Notes under the pieces: generated by a model
The model's input: the letters and a program-made list of their open reading frames with translations, nothing else
Told to the model about the DNA's origin: nothing
The model's database searches: none
Translations under genes and position numbers: made by a program
Origin: VXOI01 sp965197575
GTDB lineage: Bacteria > Chloroflexota > Dehalococcoidia > Lucifugimonadales > UBA3495
Length of the DNA stretch: 64,000 nt
Reading direction: 5' to 3'
Assembly: GCA_965197575.1 (NCBI GenBank)
Contig: OZ240214.1
Coordinates: 2,294,001-2,358,000 of the forward strand
In this document: one piece after another, positions 8,273 to 16,775 of the stretch
Numbering within the stretch: the stretch's first letter is position 1
Layout of the letters: each line of letters opens with the position of its first letter

Positions 8273-9394
8273 TTATGCGTTCTCGGGGCGGCGCTCCCCG
8301 CGTTCCATGATAAGCAGCGCCTCCTTGCGCTCCAGGCCCCAGCGGTAGCCGGCCAAGCCCCCGTCTTTTCGCACGGCGCGGTGGCAAGGGACGATGAGGG
8401 ACACCGGGTTGGAGGCGCAGGCCCGCCCGACGGCGCGGCTGGAATTCCCGCCTAAGCCCATCTCCTGCGCTAGCTGCTGGTAGGTGCGCGTCTCGCCGTA
8501 GGGGATGGACTGGAGCAGTTGCCAGACCCGGCGCTGGAAGGCGGTGGCCTGAACGTCGAAAGGCAAATCGAGGCCCACACGCCGGCCGTCAAGGTATTCC
8601 AACACCGCACCCACCCAATCCCGCAGGGTCTCGCCGCCTTCCTGGAGACTGGCCTTCGGGAGCTCCGTCCGCAACTCTTCCAACAGTTCCGACGGGCCGT
8701 CGCCCAGCTTGACCGAACATACTCCCTGTCCGGTGGCCGCCACCAGCAAATATCCCAAGGAAGATTCCGTTACCAAGTAATTTACGGTCATTCCTGCTCC
8801 ACCTTTTTTGTATTTGCCGGGAGTCATCCCCAACTGGCCGTTTGCGCCTTCGTAGAGACGGCTGGGGGAGCCAAACCCGGCGTCTAGCATCGCGCCAGAC
8901 ATGTCGCTACCCTCGCGGACCAGGGCCTTGAACCGCTCCAACCGGACGGCGTGAGCGTACTGCCGCGGGGTCAGTCCCGTCTCTTTCTTGAATACCCGTT
9001 GCAAATGCGAGGGGCTGACCCCGGCGGCCTCGCTCAACCGGGCCAGCGAAGGCAGGCCGTCGGGGTGTTCTTCGATACGGCCGCGAATGTACTCGCAGGC
9101 CCGGCGCACCAACTCGGCCTGCTGGCTCCGGAGGGAGGGCCGGTGCGGCTGGCAGCGGCGGCAGGCGCGGTATCCCGCCCCTTTGGCGTCTTCCGGGCCG
9201 GTGAAGAAGCGCACTTGGTCCCGGCCGGGCCGTCGGCTGGGGCAGGTCGGGCGGCAGTAGACCCCGGTGGAACGCACGGCGTAGACAAAGCGGCCGTCGT
9301 AGCCTTCGTCGCGTTCCTGGACGGCCTGCCACAAGCGGGCGGGGCTGTCTTCGTTTGAGAGGGTCTGGTGGATGTCTTGTTGCAGCGCCGTCAT
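8273..9394 (-). CDS. ada: Ada-type bifunctional methylated-DNA repair methyltransferase / AraC transcription activator
   Basis: 373 residues with three domains. The Ada zinc domain has C47, C51, C78 and C81, and it takes methyl from phosphotriesters. An AraC helix-turn-helix domain lies at about 95-190. The C-terminal O6-methylguanine methyltransferase has PCHRAV with acceptor Cys337 and the GGLAGYRWG loop. ATG 9394 overlaps the stop of the thioesterase gene in ATGA, so this start is well supported although the frame is open far upstream. It repairs alkylated DNA and, in the classical model, becomes an activator of its own operon after methylation of the N-terminal Cys. Confidence 0.94.
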   Translation of the reverse strand: MTALQQDIHQTLSNEDSPARLWQAVQERDEGYDGRFVYAVRSTGVYCRPTCPSRRPGRDQVRFFTGPEDAKGAGYRACRRCQPHRPSLRSQQAELVRRACEYIRGRIEEHPDGLPSLARLSEAAGVSPSHLQRVFKKETGLTPRQYAHAVRLERFKALVREGSDMSGAMLDAGFGSPSRLYEGANGQLGMTPGKYKKGGAGMTVNYLVTESSLGYLLVAATGQGVCSVKLGDGPSELLEELRTELPKASLQEGGETLRDWVGAVLEYLDGRRVGLDLPFDVQATAFQRRVWQLLQSIPYGETRTYQQLAQEMGLGGNSSRAVGRACASNPVSLIVPCHRAVRKDGGLAGYRWGLERKEALLIMERGERRPENA

Positions 9395-9915
9395 CGGTAC
9401 TCCTGAGTTCCCGGAGTGAGCGGTCGGACGTAGTGGGAAGAGTTGACCAAGGCCAGCAACCTGCCGTCGGCCGAGGTGATGCGGGTGGCGGCGGCGATCA
9501 TGGTACGGCCGGTGTGGGGGATGGCGCTCTCCGCGATGAGCAGGCCATACCGGACGTTGGATAGGATCTGGCTGGAAATGGATACCGCCACCGGGAAGCG
9601 GTCGGGCCACAACTGCTCTCCGGGAAAGCGGTGTTCGTAGGATACGGTAGCTGCCAGGGTGGCGGAGGTGTCGGCCAAAGAGACCATTGCCCCGGCGTGG
9701 ACCGAGCCCATGGGCGTGGCGACTCCCTCGGTGACCGGAAGCTGTACCACCGCCCGGACCGGGCCCACTTCCACTACCTTCATGCCCAGGTGGACCATGA
9801 GCCCGCTCGTGAATTCCCGGTCCAGCCACTCGGCCAGTTCCGTGGGTGAGAGTCCCTTCGGCCACTTTCCCAAATCGTCCCCCTGATGCCCCCTTGGGGC
9901 AGTCTGCTGCAACAA
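9391..9915 (-). CDS. PaaI-type hot-dog thioesterase
   Basis: 174 residues with the single hot-dog fold of the PaaI family. The HAGAMVSLADTSATLAA helix carries the active-site region, with TPMGSVHAG just before it. It should hydrolyse an acyl-CoA thioester. The start is uncertain: the listed TTG 9915 gives MLQQT, and the conserved domain starts at about residue 20. It overlaps ada by 4 bases, so the two are one transcript. The upstream end faces the SOS promoter of imuB divergently. Confidence 0.85.
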   Translation of the reverse strand: MLQQTAPRGHQGDDLGKWPKGLSPTELAEWLDREFTSGLMVHLGMKVVEVGPVRAVVQLPVTEGVATPMGSVHAGAMVSLADTSATLAATVSYEHRFPGEQLWPDRFPVAVSISSQILSNVRYGLLIAESAIPHTGRTMIAAATRITSADGRLLALVNSSHYVRPLTPGTQEYR

Positions 9916-9981
9916 GATTAGCCCAACCCCGCAGGCAATTCTATCCGGTTTTCGACTTCAAACTTTTGTGACTGCTGCCTC

Positions 9982-10011
9982 TTGATTAACCGTACATACG
10001 TTCTATACAAT
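9982..10011 (+). promoter_or_regulatory. imuB promoter with LexA/SOS box between -35 and -10
   Basis: TTGATT (9982-9987) and TACAAT (10006-10011) are spaced 18 bases. Between them, at 9991-10004, CGTACATACGTTCT matches the Gram-positive LexA box consensus CGAACRNRYGTTCG at all but two positions. A repressor there would block RNA polymerase. Its location directly upstream of a Y-family polymerase/dnaE2 operon fits SOS control. The consensus is quoted from knowledge of Bacillus and actinobacterial LexA; that this organism uses the same box is inferred. Confidence 0.65.
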
Positions 10012-10059
10012 TCCAGCCCCATAGAGATGTCCTATCCTTGACGACGGTTAAAAACGCTG

Positions 10060-11268
10060 ATGGTTAAGAACGGCGACGGCTCGAAGAACTCCATCGCCTG
10101 CTTGGTGGTCACCCATCTCCCGGTGAAGGCCGAGGTGCGGCGCTACCCCTACCTGCGAGGAAAGCCGGTAATTATCACCGAGAGCTACGGCTCCCGGGAC
10201 CTGGTGCTGGACAGCTCTCCGGAAGCCCGAGGCGTTGGGACCGGAATGCCCCTGCAAGAAGCGCTGTCCCATTGCAAAGAAGCGGTATTGCTCCAGGCCG
10301 ATGCCTATTACTACAACGACGCCTTCGACAAGTTGGCCCGCTCCATGGAGATGCGAAGTCCGCTGGTAGAAAAGGCCGGCATGGGCTGCGTATACGTGGG
10401 GCTGGAAGGGCTGAAGCTGATGTACGGCGGCGAGGCGCGGCTGATCGCTTCCCTGCTGCAAGGCGCGCCGGCCGACTTCAACCCGCGGCTTGGGGTGGCC
10501 GCCGGCAAGTTCCCGGCCTACGTCGCCGCCGCGAACACCAAGGGCGGCCGGGCCACCAGGGTCCCGGAAGACGTGGCCGGGTTCTTGAGCGGCTTCCCGG
10601 TGGACTTGCTGCCGCTGTCCTGGGAAGACAAGGCCCGGCTGCACCATTTCGGCATTCATACCCTGGGAGAACTCGCCGGACTGCCGGTGGGGCCGGTGCA
10701 GGCCCAGTTTGGGACGGAGGGGCTGCGGGCCTGGGAACTGGCCGGAGGAGTGGACCGCAGGCCGCTGATCGCCCAACATTCGGAGCCGACTGTGGAGGAG
10801 TCCCTTTCTTTCCCCTCGCCCATCATCACCTGGCATTCGATTTTCACTGCTCTGGAAACTCTGTTGGGCCGGGCGTTCTCCCGCCCGGAGGTGGGCGGCC
10901 GGTACGTTCGCGCCGCCACTCTGGAGAGCCATGTATTCCGGCATCCTCCCTGGATGAAGCGGTTCACCTTCAAGGAGGCCCTGGGCAGCAAAGAGAAGGC
11001 GCTGTTCGCGCTGAAGAGCCGCATGGACAGCGTGGAGTTGCCCGGCCCTTTGGAAGACATGAAGCTGACCCTGGCCGGTTTCACCGGCGAGTCGGGCATC
11101 CAGACCAACCTGTTTTCCGACGTGCGCAAGCGGGAGCAGCTCAAGGAAATGATGCGGCAGTTGGAAGTGCACTTGGGCGGAAAGCCCCCCATATACCAAC
11201 TAAAGGAGATAGAACCGTGGTCGCGAATCCCCGAAAGACGAAGGGTGCTGGCGCCCTTCGACCCCTAG
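10060..11268 (+). CDS. imuB: ImuB-like inactive Y-family DNA polymerase homologue
   Basis: 402 residues aligned with Y-family polymerases over palm, fingers, thumb and little-finger regions. The catalytic acids are missing: the DxD-type start reads VVTHLPVKAE, and the SxDE segment reads CVYVGLEGLKLMYG. This is the ImuB signature, a scaffold protein that docks the beta clamp and DnaE2 rather than a polymerase. The helix-hairpin region (FGIHTLGELAGLP) near residue 205 is intact. The listed ATG 10060 has only a weak Shine-Dalgarno. It opens a three-gene SOS mutasome operon with a DUF6504-like gene and dnaE2. Confidence 0.9.
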   Translation: MVKNGDGSKNSIACLVVTHLPVKAEVRRYPYLRGKPVIITESYGSRDLVLDSSPEARGVGTGMPLQEALSHCKEAVLLQADAYYYNDAFDKLARSMEMRSPLVEKAGMGCVYVGLEGLKLMYGGEARLIASLLQGAPADFNPRLGVAAGKFPAYVAAANTKGGRATRVPEDVAGFLSGFPVDLLPLSWEDKARLHHFGIHTLGELAGLPVGPVQAQFGTEGLRAWELAGGVDRRPLIAQHSEPTVEESLSFPSPIITWHSIFTALETLLGRAFSRPEVGGRYVRAATLESHVFRHPPWMKRFTFKEALGSKEKALFALKSRMDSVELPGPLEDMKLTLAGFTGESGIQTNLFSDVRKREQLKEMMRQLEVHLGGKPPIYQLKEIEPWSRIPERRRVLAPFDP

Positions 11269-11579
11269 ACCGGGCCTCGAACCGGAAGGCAGTTAATCCC
11301 GGCCCAATAAATTACCGGGCGGTGGGCCTGCCTGCGCCTTTGGAAGTAACCGAGGACGGTTGGCAGCAGCCCGTCTCCATCACTCTGCCCGCTTCCGCCA
11401 CGCTGAAGGAACGCCTGCTCTGGGTGTCCTCCATCGACGACCGGTGGCAGGTGGACGACGAGTGGTGGCGGGGGAGGCCGATTTCCCGCAGGTACTATCA
11501 AGTCACCACCGCAGATGGCCGTCGCCTCACCATCTTCCGCGACCAGGCAAACGGGGGTTGGTACCACCAGCGCGGCTGA
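11217..11579 (+). CDS. Small DUF6504-like protein overlapping the end of imuB
   Basis: 120 residues, in a different frame from imuB. GTG 11217 is preceded by AAAGGAGAT at 11202-11210, six bases away, so translation starts inside the last 52 bases of imuB. The C-terminal half has the pattern DEWWRGRPISRRYYQVTT then GRRLTIFRDQANGGWY, which I recognise as the DUF6504 type found next to or fused with actinobacterial mutasome polymerases (from memory). The N-terminal 40 residues are basic and Pro-rich. Its role in translesion synthesis is unknown; it occupies the place where imuA-type genes occur in other mutasomes. Confidence 0.8.
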   Translation: MVANPRKTKGAGALRPLDRASNRKAVNPGPINYRAVGLPAPLEVTEDGWQQPVSITLPASATLKERLLWVSSIDDRWQVDDEWWRGRPISRRYYQVTTADGRRLTIFRDQANGGWYHQRG

Positions 11580-11636
11580 CGGCTGACGAAACGAGAAGTG
11601 AGGTGAGAGGAGTGCGAAATAAGAAGGAAGGCCAGT

Positions 11637-14600
11637 ATGTACACCGAGCTTCATTGCCACAGCAACTACTCTTTCCAGGAGGGGGCCTCTTCGGTGGAGG
11701 ACCTGCTGGTGCGCGCTCAAGAGTTGGGCTACCGGTCGCTGGCCCTCACCGACCACGACAATCTCTGCGGCGCGATGCACTTCGCTCAAGTGGCCCACAC
11801 CTTGGACGTTCAACCCATCACCGGGGCGGAGCTAACCCTGAAGGACGGCTCCCACCTCACTTTCCTCGCCGAGACCCATCAGGGCTACGGCAACCTGTCC
11901 AACCTCGTCTCATTCTCCTACATCACCGGCGAGCGCCGGGACCCGGCCCTGGACCTGAAGCACCTGCCGGAGCACGCGGCGGGGCTAATCCTGCTAACCG
12001 GGTGCCGCAAGGGCCGGCTGTCCAGCCTGGCGAGCGAGGGCCGGCAGACCGAGGCGGAAGACCTGTTGCGGCAGTACCTGGACTGGTGCGGCCGGGACAA
12101 CGTGTTCGTCGAGCTGCAACATAACCTGGTGCAGGGAGACACCACCCGCAACCGCAGACTCATCGGCCTGGCCGACAAGCTGGGGGTGGGGACGGTGGCC
12201 ACCAACAACGTCCACTACCATGTGCAGGAGCGCCACCGCCTACAGGACGCCTTGGTCGCCATCCGGTACAACCGCAGTCTGGAGGAGACCCACCGGGAAA
12301 GGCGGCCCAACAACCAGTTCTACCTGAAGCCGCCCCAAGAGATGGCCGAATTGTTCGCCGGGCGCCCCGAAGCTTTGGACAACTCCCTGCGCATCGCCGA
12401 ACGCTGCTCCTTCGACTTGACGCGGGACCTGGGCTACCGCTTCCCCGACTACCCGGTCCCCGCAGGGGCGACTCCTCAAAGCCACCTGGAAGAACTGTGC
12501 CGCCAAGCTGCGGTGCGCCGCTACGGCGGCCTCACCGACCGGGTGAGAAACCGACTCGACGAGGAGTTCCGGCTCATCGAGAAACATGGCTTGGCTGGCT
12601 TCTTCCTGATCTACTACGAGATTATCCAGATGGCCCGCGACATCATGATCGAGCTGGGGTTGAGCGACGCTGAGATACCCTTGGAGGAGCGGCCTCCCGG
12701 CCGGGGCCGTGGTTCCTCGGTGGCCATGCTGGTGGGCTACTTGATCGGTCTCTCCCACATAGACCCCCTGGAATACAACCTGTCCCTCGAGCGCTTCCTC
12801 TCCGACGACCTGGGCTCCGTGCCCGACATCGACCTGGACTTCCCCCGCAACATCCGCGAGGAACTGATCCTGCGGGTACATCGGAAGTGGGGCTGGGACC
12901 ACGCCGCCCTGACCGGCATGATCAGCGCCTACCAGATGAAGGGCGCCATCCGCGACTTGGGCAAGGCCCTGTGCCTGCCGCCGCAGGACGTGGACAAGCT
13001 GGCCAAGCGGGTGGACGCCCACAGCGCCAAGGAGTTGGGGCTGGAGATGCGGTTGCTGCCCGAATACCGGGACAAGGTGGACGCTCCGGTGTGGCGCGAC
13101 CTGGTGGAAATGGCGGCCCAACTGGACGGCTTTCCCAAGTACCTGGCCCAGCATCCCGGCGGCATGATCATCAGCTCTTCGCCCCTCATCGACATGACTC
13201 CGGTGCAGCCCAGCGCCATCGAAGGCCGCTACGTTTGCCAGTGGGACAAGGACAGCATCGACCAAGCCGGGTTCGTGAAGATCGACTTCCTGTCCCTGGG
13301 CGCCCTCTCGCAGATGCAGGAAGCATTGCTGCTCATCGAGGAGCGGGAGGGCAACTACATCGACCTGAGCCGCATCGACATTGAAGACCGGGCGGTGTAC
13401 GAGTCCATGCACCGGGCCGACACCATCGGCATCTTCCAGGTGGAGTCGGCGGCCCAGATGCAGACCGTCCCCCGCATCAAGCCCTGGAACCTTACCGACA
13501 TGGCCTTCGAGGTCGGCTCGGTCCGTCCCGGCGTGGGCGTGAACGACGGGGTAACCCAGTTCATCGAGCGCCGCACCCAAGGCGTCGCCTGGGACTACGA
13601 CCATCCCAGGGAGCGCCGGGCCCTGGAGCGCACCCTGGGCATCATTCTGTTTCAGGACCAAGTGAACCAGGTGGCCATGGACGTGGCCGGTTTCAGCTCC
13701 CGGGAAGCCGACCAGTTGCGCCGGGCCTTCGGAAAGCGCAACAACGAAGGACTCATCCGCCATTACTGGGAGAAGTTCCGCGATGGGTCGGCTTCCCTGG
13801 GCGTCCCGGAAGACAAGGCGGAGCGGATATTCAAGAAGTTCAATGGCCACTATATGTTCCCCGAGTCCCACGCCTTTGCCTTCGGGGCCACCGCCTACCA
13901 CATGGCTTGGCTCAAGTATTACTACCCCCTGGAGTTCTACGTGGCCATCTTCAACCAGCAGCCCATGGGCTTCTATAACACCGAGACCCTGAAGGAGGAC
14001 GCCCGGCGTCACGGGGTGCGGGTCCTGAACCCCGACATCAACGAAAGCCTGGAAAAATGCGCCATCAAAGACGAGTCGCTCCTGCTGGGGCTGCGCTACG
14101 TGCGCGGCGTGGGGGAAAACGCCGCTGCCCGGGTCGTGGAATCGCGGGAGCGGAGCGGCCCTTTCGCCAGCCTGGCCGAGGCCATGGAGCGCACCGGCCT
14201 GCAACGGGAGGCGGTGGAAAACCTGATCAACGCCGGAGCCTTCGACTCACTGACTCCTGACCGGCGCACGGCGATGTGGGAAGCGGGACTGCGCTACCGG
14301 CCCGTCAACTCCCAGCAGCCTCTCCCTCTGCCGGTGGAGCAGGACATGACGGCGCTGCCGGAGCAGACCCCTTGGGAGCTGATGGGGGAGGAGTACCGCA
14401 CCATGGGGATCTACCCCCAAGGGCATCTTATGGCCCAAGTGCGCCCGTATTTGCCGGAGGGGGTCCTTTCCAGCCAGGAAGCGCAGGCTGCGCCGGACGG
14501 CGCGGAGGTCACAGTCGCGGGCTTGGTGATCCGCCGCCAGCGGCCGCTGTCCAGGGCAGTGTTCATCACCTTGGAGGACGAGTTCGGACACATACCCTTG

Positions 14601-14768
14601 GTGGTTTGGCCAGCGGTATTCGCCAAATACCGGCCGGTCATCCGCGAGCCGCTGCTGATGGTCACCGGAGAAGTCTCCCGCCGGGACGGCACCATGAACA
14701 TCGTGGCCAGCCACCTGGAGCTAATGGAGGCGCTGGACTACCTGCCCAAAGCCAAAAGCTGGCAGTAA
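11637..14768 (+). CDS. dnaE2: Error-prone DNA polymerase III alpha subunit DnaE2 (ImuC)
   Basis: 1043 residues, the usual DnaE2 length and shorter than replicative DnaE. An N-terminal PHP domain begins ELHCHSNYSF with LTDHD at about residue 38. The polymerase palm carries PDIDLDF with Asp near 396-400, and the third acid is in FVKIDFL near 550. A helix-hairpin-helix region (GVGENAAARV) lies near 820, and a C-terminal OB fold (EVTVAGLVIRRQR) near 957. It performs error-prone bypass synthesis together with ImuB after DNA damage. Position behind the LexA-box promoter supports SOS induction. ATG 11637 follows AGGAAGG with correct spacing. Confidence 0.95.
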   Translation: MYTELHCHSNYSFQEGASSVEDLLVRAQELGYRSLALTDHDNLCGAMHFAQVAHTLDVQPITGAELTLKDGSHLTFLAETHQGYGNLSNLVSFSYITGERRDPALDLKHLPEHAAGLILLTGCRKGRLSSLASEGRQTEAEDLLRQYLDWCGRDNVFVELQHNLVQGDTTRNRRLIGLADKLGVGTVATNNVHYHVQERHRLQDALVAIRYNRSLEETHRERRPNNQFYLKPPQEMAELFAGRPEALDNSLRIAERCSFDLTRDLGYRFPDYPVPAGATPQSHLEELCRQAAVRRYGGLTDRVRNRLDEEFRLIEKHGLAGFFLIYYEIIQMARDIMIELGLSDAEIPLEERPPGRGRGSSVAMLVGYLIGLSHIDPLEYNLSLERFLSDDLGSVPDIDLDFPRNIREELILRVHRKWGWDHAALTGMISAYQMKGAIRDLGKALCLPPQDVDKLAKRVDAHSAKELGLEMRLLPEYRDKVDAPVWRDLVEMAAQLDGFPKYLAQHPGGMIISSSPLIDMTPVQPSAIEGRYVCQWDKDSIDQAGFVKIDFLSLGALSQMQEALLLIEEREGNYIDLSRIDIEDRAVYESMHRADTIGIFQVESAAQMQTVPRIKPWNLTDMAFEVGSVRPGVGVNDGVTQFIERRTQGVAWDYDHPRERRALERTLGIILFQDQVNQVAMDVAGFSSREADQLRRAFGKRNNEGLIRHYWEKFRDGSASLGVPEDKAERIFKKFNGHYMFPESHAFAFGATAYHMAWLKYYYPLEFYVAIFNQQPMGFYNTETLKEDARRHGVRVLNPDINESLEKCAIKDESLLLGLRYVRGVGENAAARVVESRERSGPFASLAEAMERTGLQREAVENLINAGAFDSLTPDRRTAMWEAGLRYRPVNSQQPLPLPVEQDMTALPEQTPWELMGEEYRTMGIYPQGHLMAQVRPYLPEGVLSSQEAQAAPDGAEVTVAGLVIRRQRPLSRAVFITLEDEFGHIPLVVWPAVFAKYRPVIREPLLMVTGEVSRRDGTMNIVASHLELMEALDYLPKAKSWQ

Positions 14769-14920
14769 CAAGACCGGCCAGCCCGCACCGGTATCCGTAC
14801 CAGGCGGAGGCGCGCTTCCCGCCGTTCAGAGACCCCCGGCCAAAGGACAAGACGGGATGCTAGAATAGGGACATCAATCATCACGCTGGGGCAGTTCCGG
14901 GACGCAACGAGGAGACCGAC

Positions 14921-16066
14921 ATGGACGACCATCCGGTGATTTCGTCAGACTCTCACGTCTTCGAGCCGCCGGACCTGTGGGCCAACCGCATCGACGCCTC
15001 CTTCCGGGACCGCGCCCCACGCATGGTGCGGGTGGACGGAGTCGACCAACTGGTCGTCGAGAAAGACCAGATGATCGCTGGCATCGGCCTCATCTCCAAC
15101 GCGGGGGCGCGCTTCGAGAACCCGGAGCAGATTTCGGCCCAGGGCCGTTTCGACGACGTCCATGTCGGCGGCTACGACCCCGGCCAGCACATCAGGGACA
15201 TGAAGATAGACGGCGTGTCCGGCGAGGTGCTCTACCCTTCCCAGGGCCTTTTCTACTTCAAGGTCGCCGACACCCCGCTGATGACGGCTATCTTCCGGGC
15301 CTACAACGACTGGCTTGCCGACTTCTGCGCCACCAACCCCGACCGGCTCAAGGGCATCGCCATGGTCAATCTCGACGACGTTGCCGAGGGCGTTGCCGAG
15401 CTGGAACGGACGGCGCGGATGGGGATGGCCGGAGCCATGATCACCGAATATCCCCAGGAGCGCCGGCGCTACGACAGCCCGGAATACGAGCCTTTCTGGG
15501 CGGCGGCCCAGGACCTGACCATGCCCCTCAGCCTGCACACCGCCACCCGCCGGGAAGGACGCAACCGCGCCTCCGGCGGCAACACGGTCAGAGACGCCAG
15601 CGGGCGGGCCACCAAGGTCTTCTACCCGGCGACGTCGATGCGCGACATGATTTTCTCCGGGGTCTTCGAGCGTTACCCCAAGCTAAAGCTGGCGATAGTG
15701 GAGTTCGAGCTGTCCTGGGCGCCCTATCTGCTGGACTCCATGGACTACACCTACCGGGAACGTCGCGAAGAGGCATCCTACCGGTTCAAGGGAGACACCC
15801 GGCCCAGTGACTTCTTCCACAACAACGTCTACCTGAGCTTTCAGGAGGACGACGTGGGCATCCGCCTCCGCGACATCATCGGGGTGGACAACCTGATGTG
15901 GGGGTCCGACTATCCCCACTCCGAGTCCACCTTCCCCCGGTCTCGCGAGATATTGGACGAGATACTGGCGGGGGTTCCCGGAGAAGACCAGGCCAAGATC
16001 GTGGGGGCCACCGCCGCCGGTCTCTACGGGTTCGACTTGGCCAAGGTGGCGGTGCCTATAGCGTGA
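14921..16066 (+). CDS. Amidohydrolase-superfamily metal-dependent hydrolase (amidohydrolase 2 / decarboxylase type)
   Basis: 381 residues of TIM-barrel amidohydrolase. The N-terminal metal motif is SSDSHVFEP (D10, H12), SLHTAT supplies the strand-5 His near 206, and MWGSDYPHSE carries the C-terminal Asp near 330. Relatives include 2-amino-3-carboxymuconate semialdehyde decarboxylase and gamma-resorcylate decarboxylase, so it may be either a hydrolase or a decarboxylase of an aromatic or cyclic acid. The start ATG 14921 follows GAGGAGA. A TAGAAT at 14861 could be the -10 of its promoter, but no good -35 is seen. Confidence 0.9.
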   Translation: MDDHPVISSDSHVFEPPDLWANRIDASFRDRAPRMVRVDGVDQLVVEKDQMIAGIGLISNAGARFENPEQISAQGRFDDVHVGGYDPGQHIRDMKIDGVSGEVLYPSQGLFYFKVADTPLMTAIFRAYNDWLADFCATNPDRLKGIAMVNLDDVAEGVAELERTARMGMAGAMITEYPQERRRYDSPEYEPFWAAAQDLTMPLSLHTATRREGRNRASGGNTVRDASGRATKVFYPATSMRDMIFSGVFERYPKLKLAIVEFELSWAPYLLDSMDYTYRERREEASYRFKGDTRPSDFFHNNVYLSFQEDDVGIRLRDIIGVDNLMWGSDYPHSESTFPRSREILDEILAGVPGEDQAKIVGATAAGLYGFDLAKVAVPIA

Positions 16067-16133
16067 CTCGAGAGTGGCGACGAGAAAATCGGTGGTGTTT
16101 AAGGAAGAGCATGATTTGGAATGGGGAGGTTCT

Positions 16134-16403
16134 ATGAGGCGGGCATACAAGGCACTCCTTCACGGCGACCGTGTGGAATGGCTCGATGGCGCCCCCGAAA
16201 CCGACGGGCCGGTACCGGTCAGCATCACCATTGCCGACGAATCATACGTCGAGGCTCTTCAAGACAGTCGAGAACCGGTCTCTGAATTATTCGAGGCCCT
16301 GGCCATATCGGGCGCATTTGCCGACATAGAAGACGCTGTTGCCTGGCAGCGCGAGCAACGCAAGGATCGCCCACTGCCTTACCCTGACTCCGATGCTGAT
16401 TGA
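16134..16403 (+). CDS. Predicted antitoxin of a PIN-toxin pair
   Basis: 89 residues, no recognised domain with certainty. It starts at ATG 16134, chosen over upstream in-frame codons because GGGGAGG ends four bases before it. The sequence has an N-terminal beta strand (RRAYKALLHGDRVEWLDG), an acidic middle and a basic, Trp-containing end (DAVAWQREQRKDRPLPYP). That end fits a toxin-binding tail seen in antitoxins of VapC-like toxins. It overlaps the PIN-domain gene by 11 bases, which is the main reason for the assignment. Confidence 0.72.
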   Translation: MRRAYKALLHGDRVEWLDGAPETDGPVPVSITIADESYVEALQDSREPVSELFEALAISGAFADIEDAVAWQREQRKDRPLPYPDSDAD

Positions 16404-16758
16404 CAGTAACATCGTCATCTACGCCTCGAAACCAGAGAATGCTGATTTAAGGCGTTTCCTAGACCAGATCAGTCGGTCTTTTTCTATTGTAAGCTACATC
16501 GAGTCGTTAGGGTATCATCGTTTGAGCGAATCAGAGCGGCAAAACCTATTGCGGATATTCCGAAGGTCTCAAATGCTGCCTTTGTCTCACACCGTTGCTC
16601 AACAAGCCATCAGGCTGCGCCAAACTAGAAGAATGGGCCTTGGCGACACGATTATCGCAGCTACTGCTATTATCCACGGCCTCACGCTGGTAACACACAA
16701 CGTCGAGGACTTTCGATGGATTGGCGGGCTGGAATTGTTGGATCCACTCTCAAACTAA
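16393..16758 (+). CDS. PIN-domain ribonuclease toxin (VapC-like)
   Basis: 121 residues, full PIN-domain length. Expected acidic site residues are visible: D4 in MLIDSNIVIY, E37 in VSYIESLG, D85 in GLGDTIIAATA and D106 in HNVEDF. VapC-type toxins cleave tRNA or rRNA when not bound by their antitoxin. The start ATG 16393 lies within the antitoxin gene, an 11-base overlap. The frame is open 54 bases further upstream, but the PIN fold begins exactly at MLIDSN. Downstream, the dihydropyrimidinase gene follows after 17 bases. Confidence 0.88.
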   Translation: MLIDSNIVIYASKPENADLRRFLDQISRSFSIVSYIESLGYHRLSESERQNLLRIFRRSQMLPLSHTVAQQAIRLRQTRRMGLGDTIIAATAIIHGLTLVTHNVEDFRWIGGLELLDPLSN

Positions 16759-16775
16759 CAATAAGGAGCAGAACG

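Noticed and set aside
12240..14204. 654-residue minus-strand open frame opposite dnaE2
   Set aside because: Low-complexity Gly/His/Val/Leu-rich translation without domain features; it mirrors the GC-rich third positions of dnaE2, which has all catalytic motifs on the plus strand.
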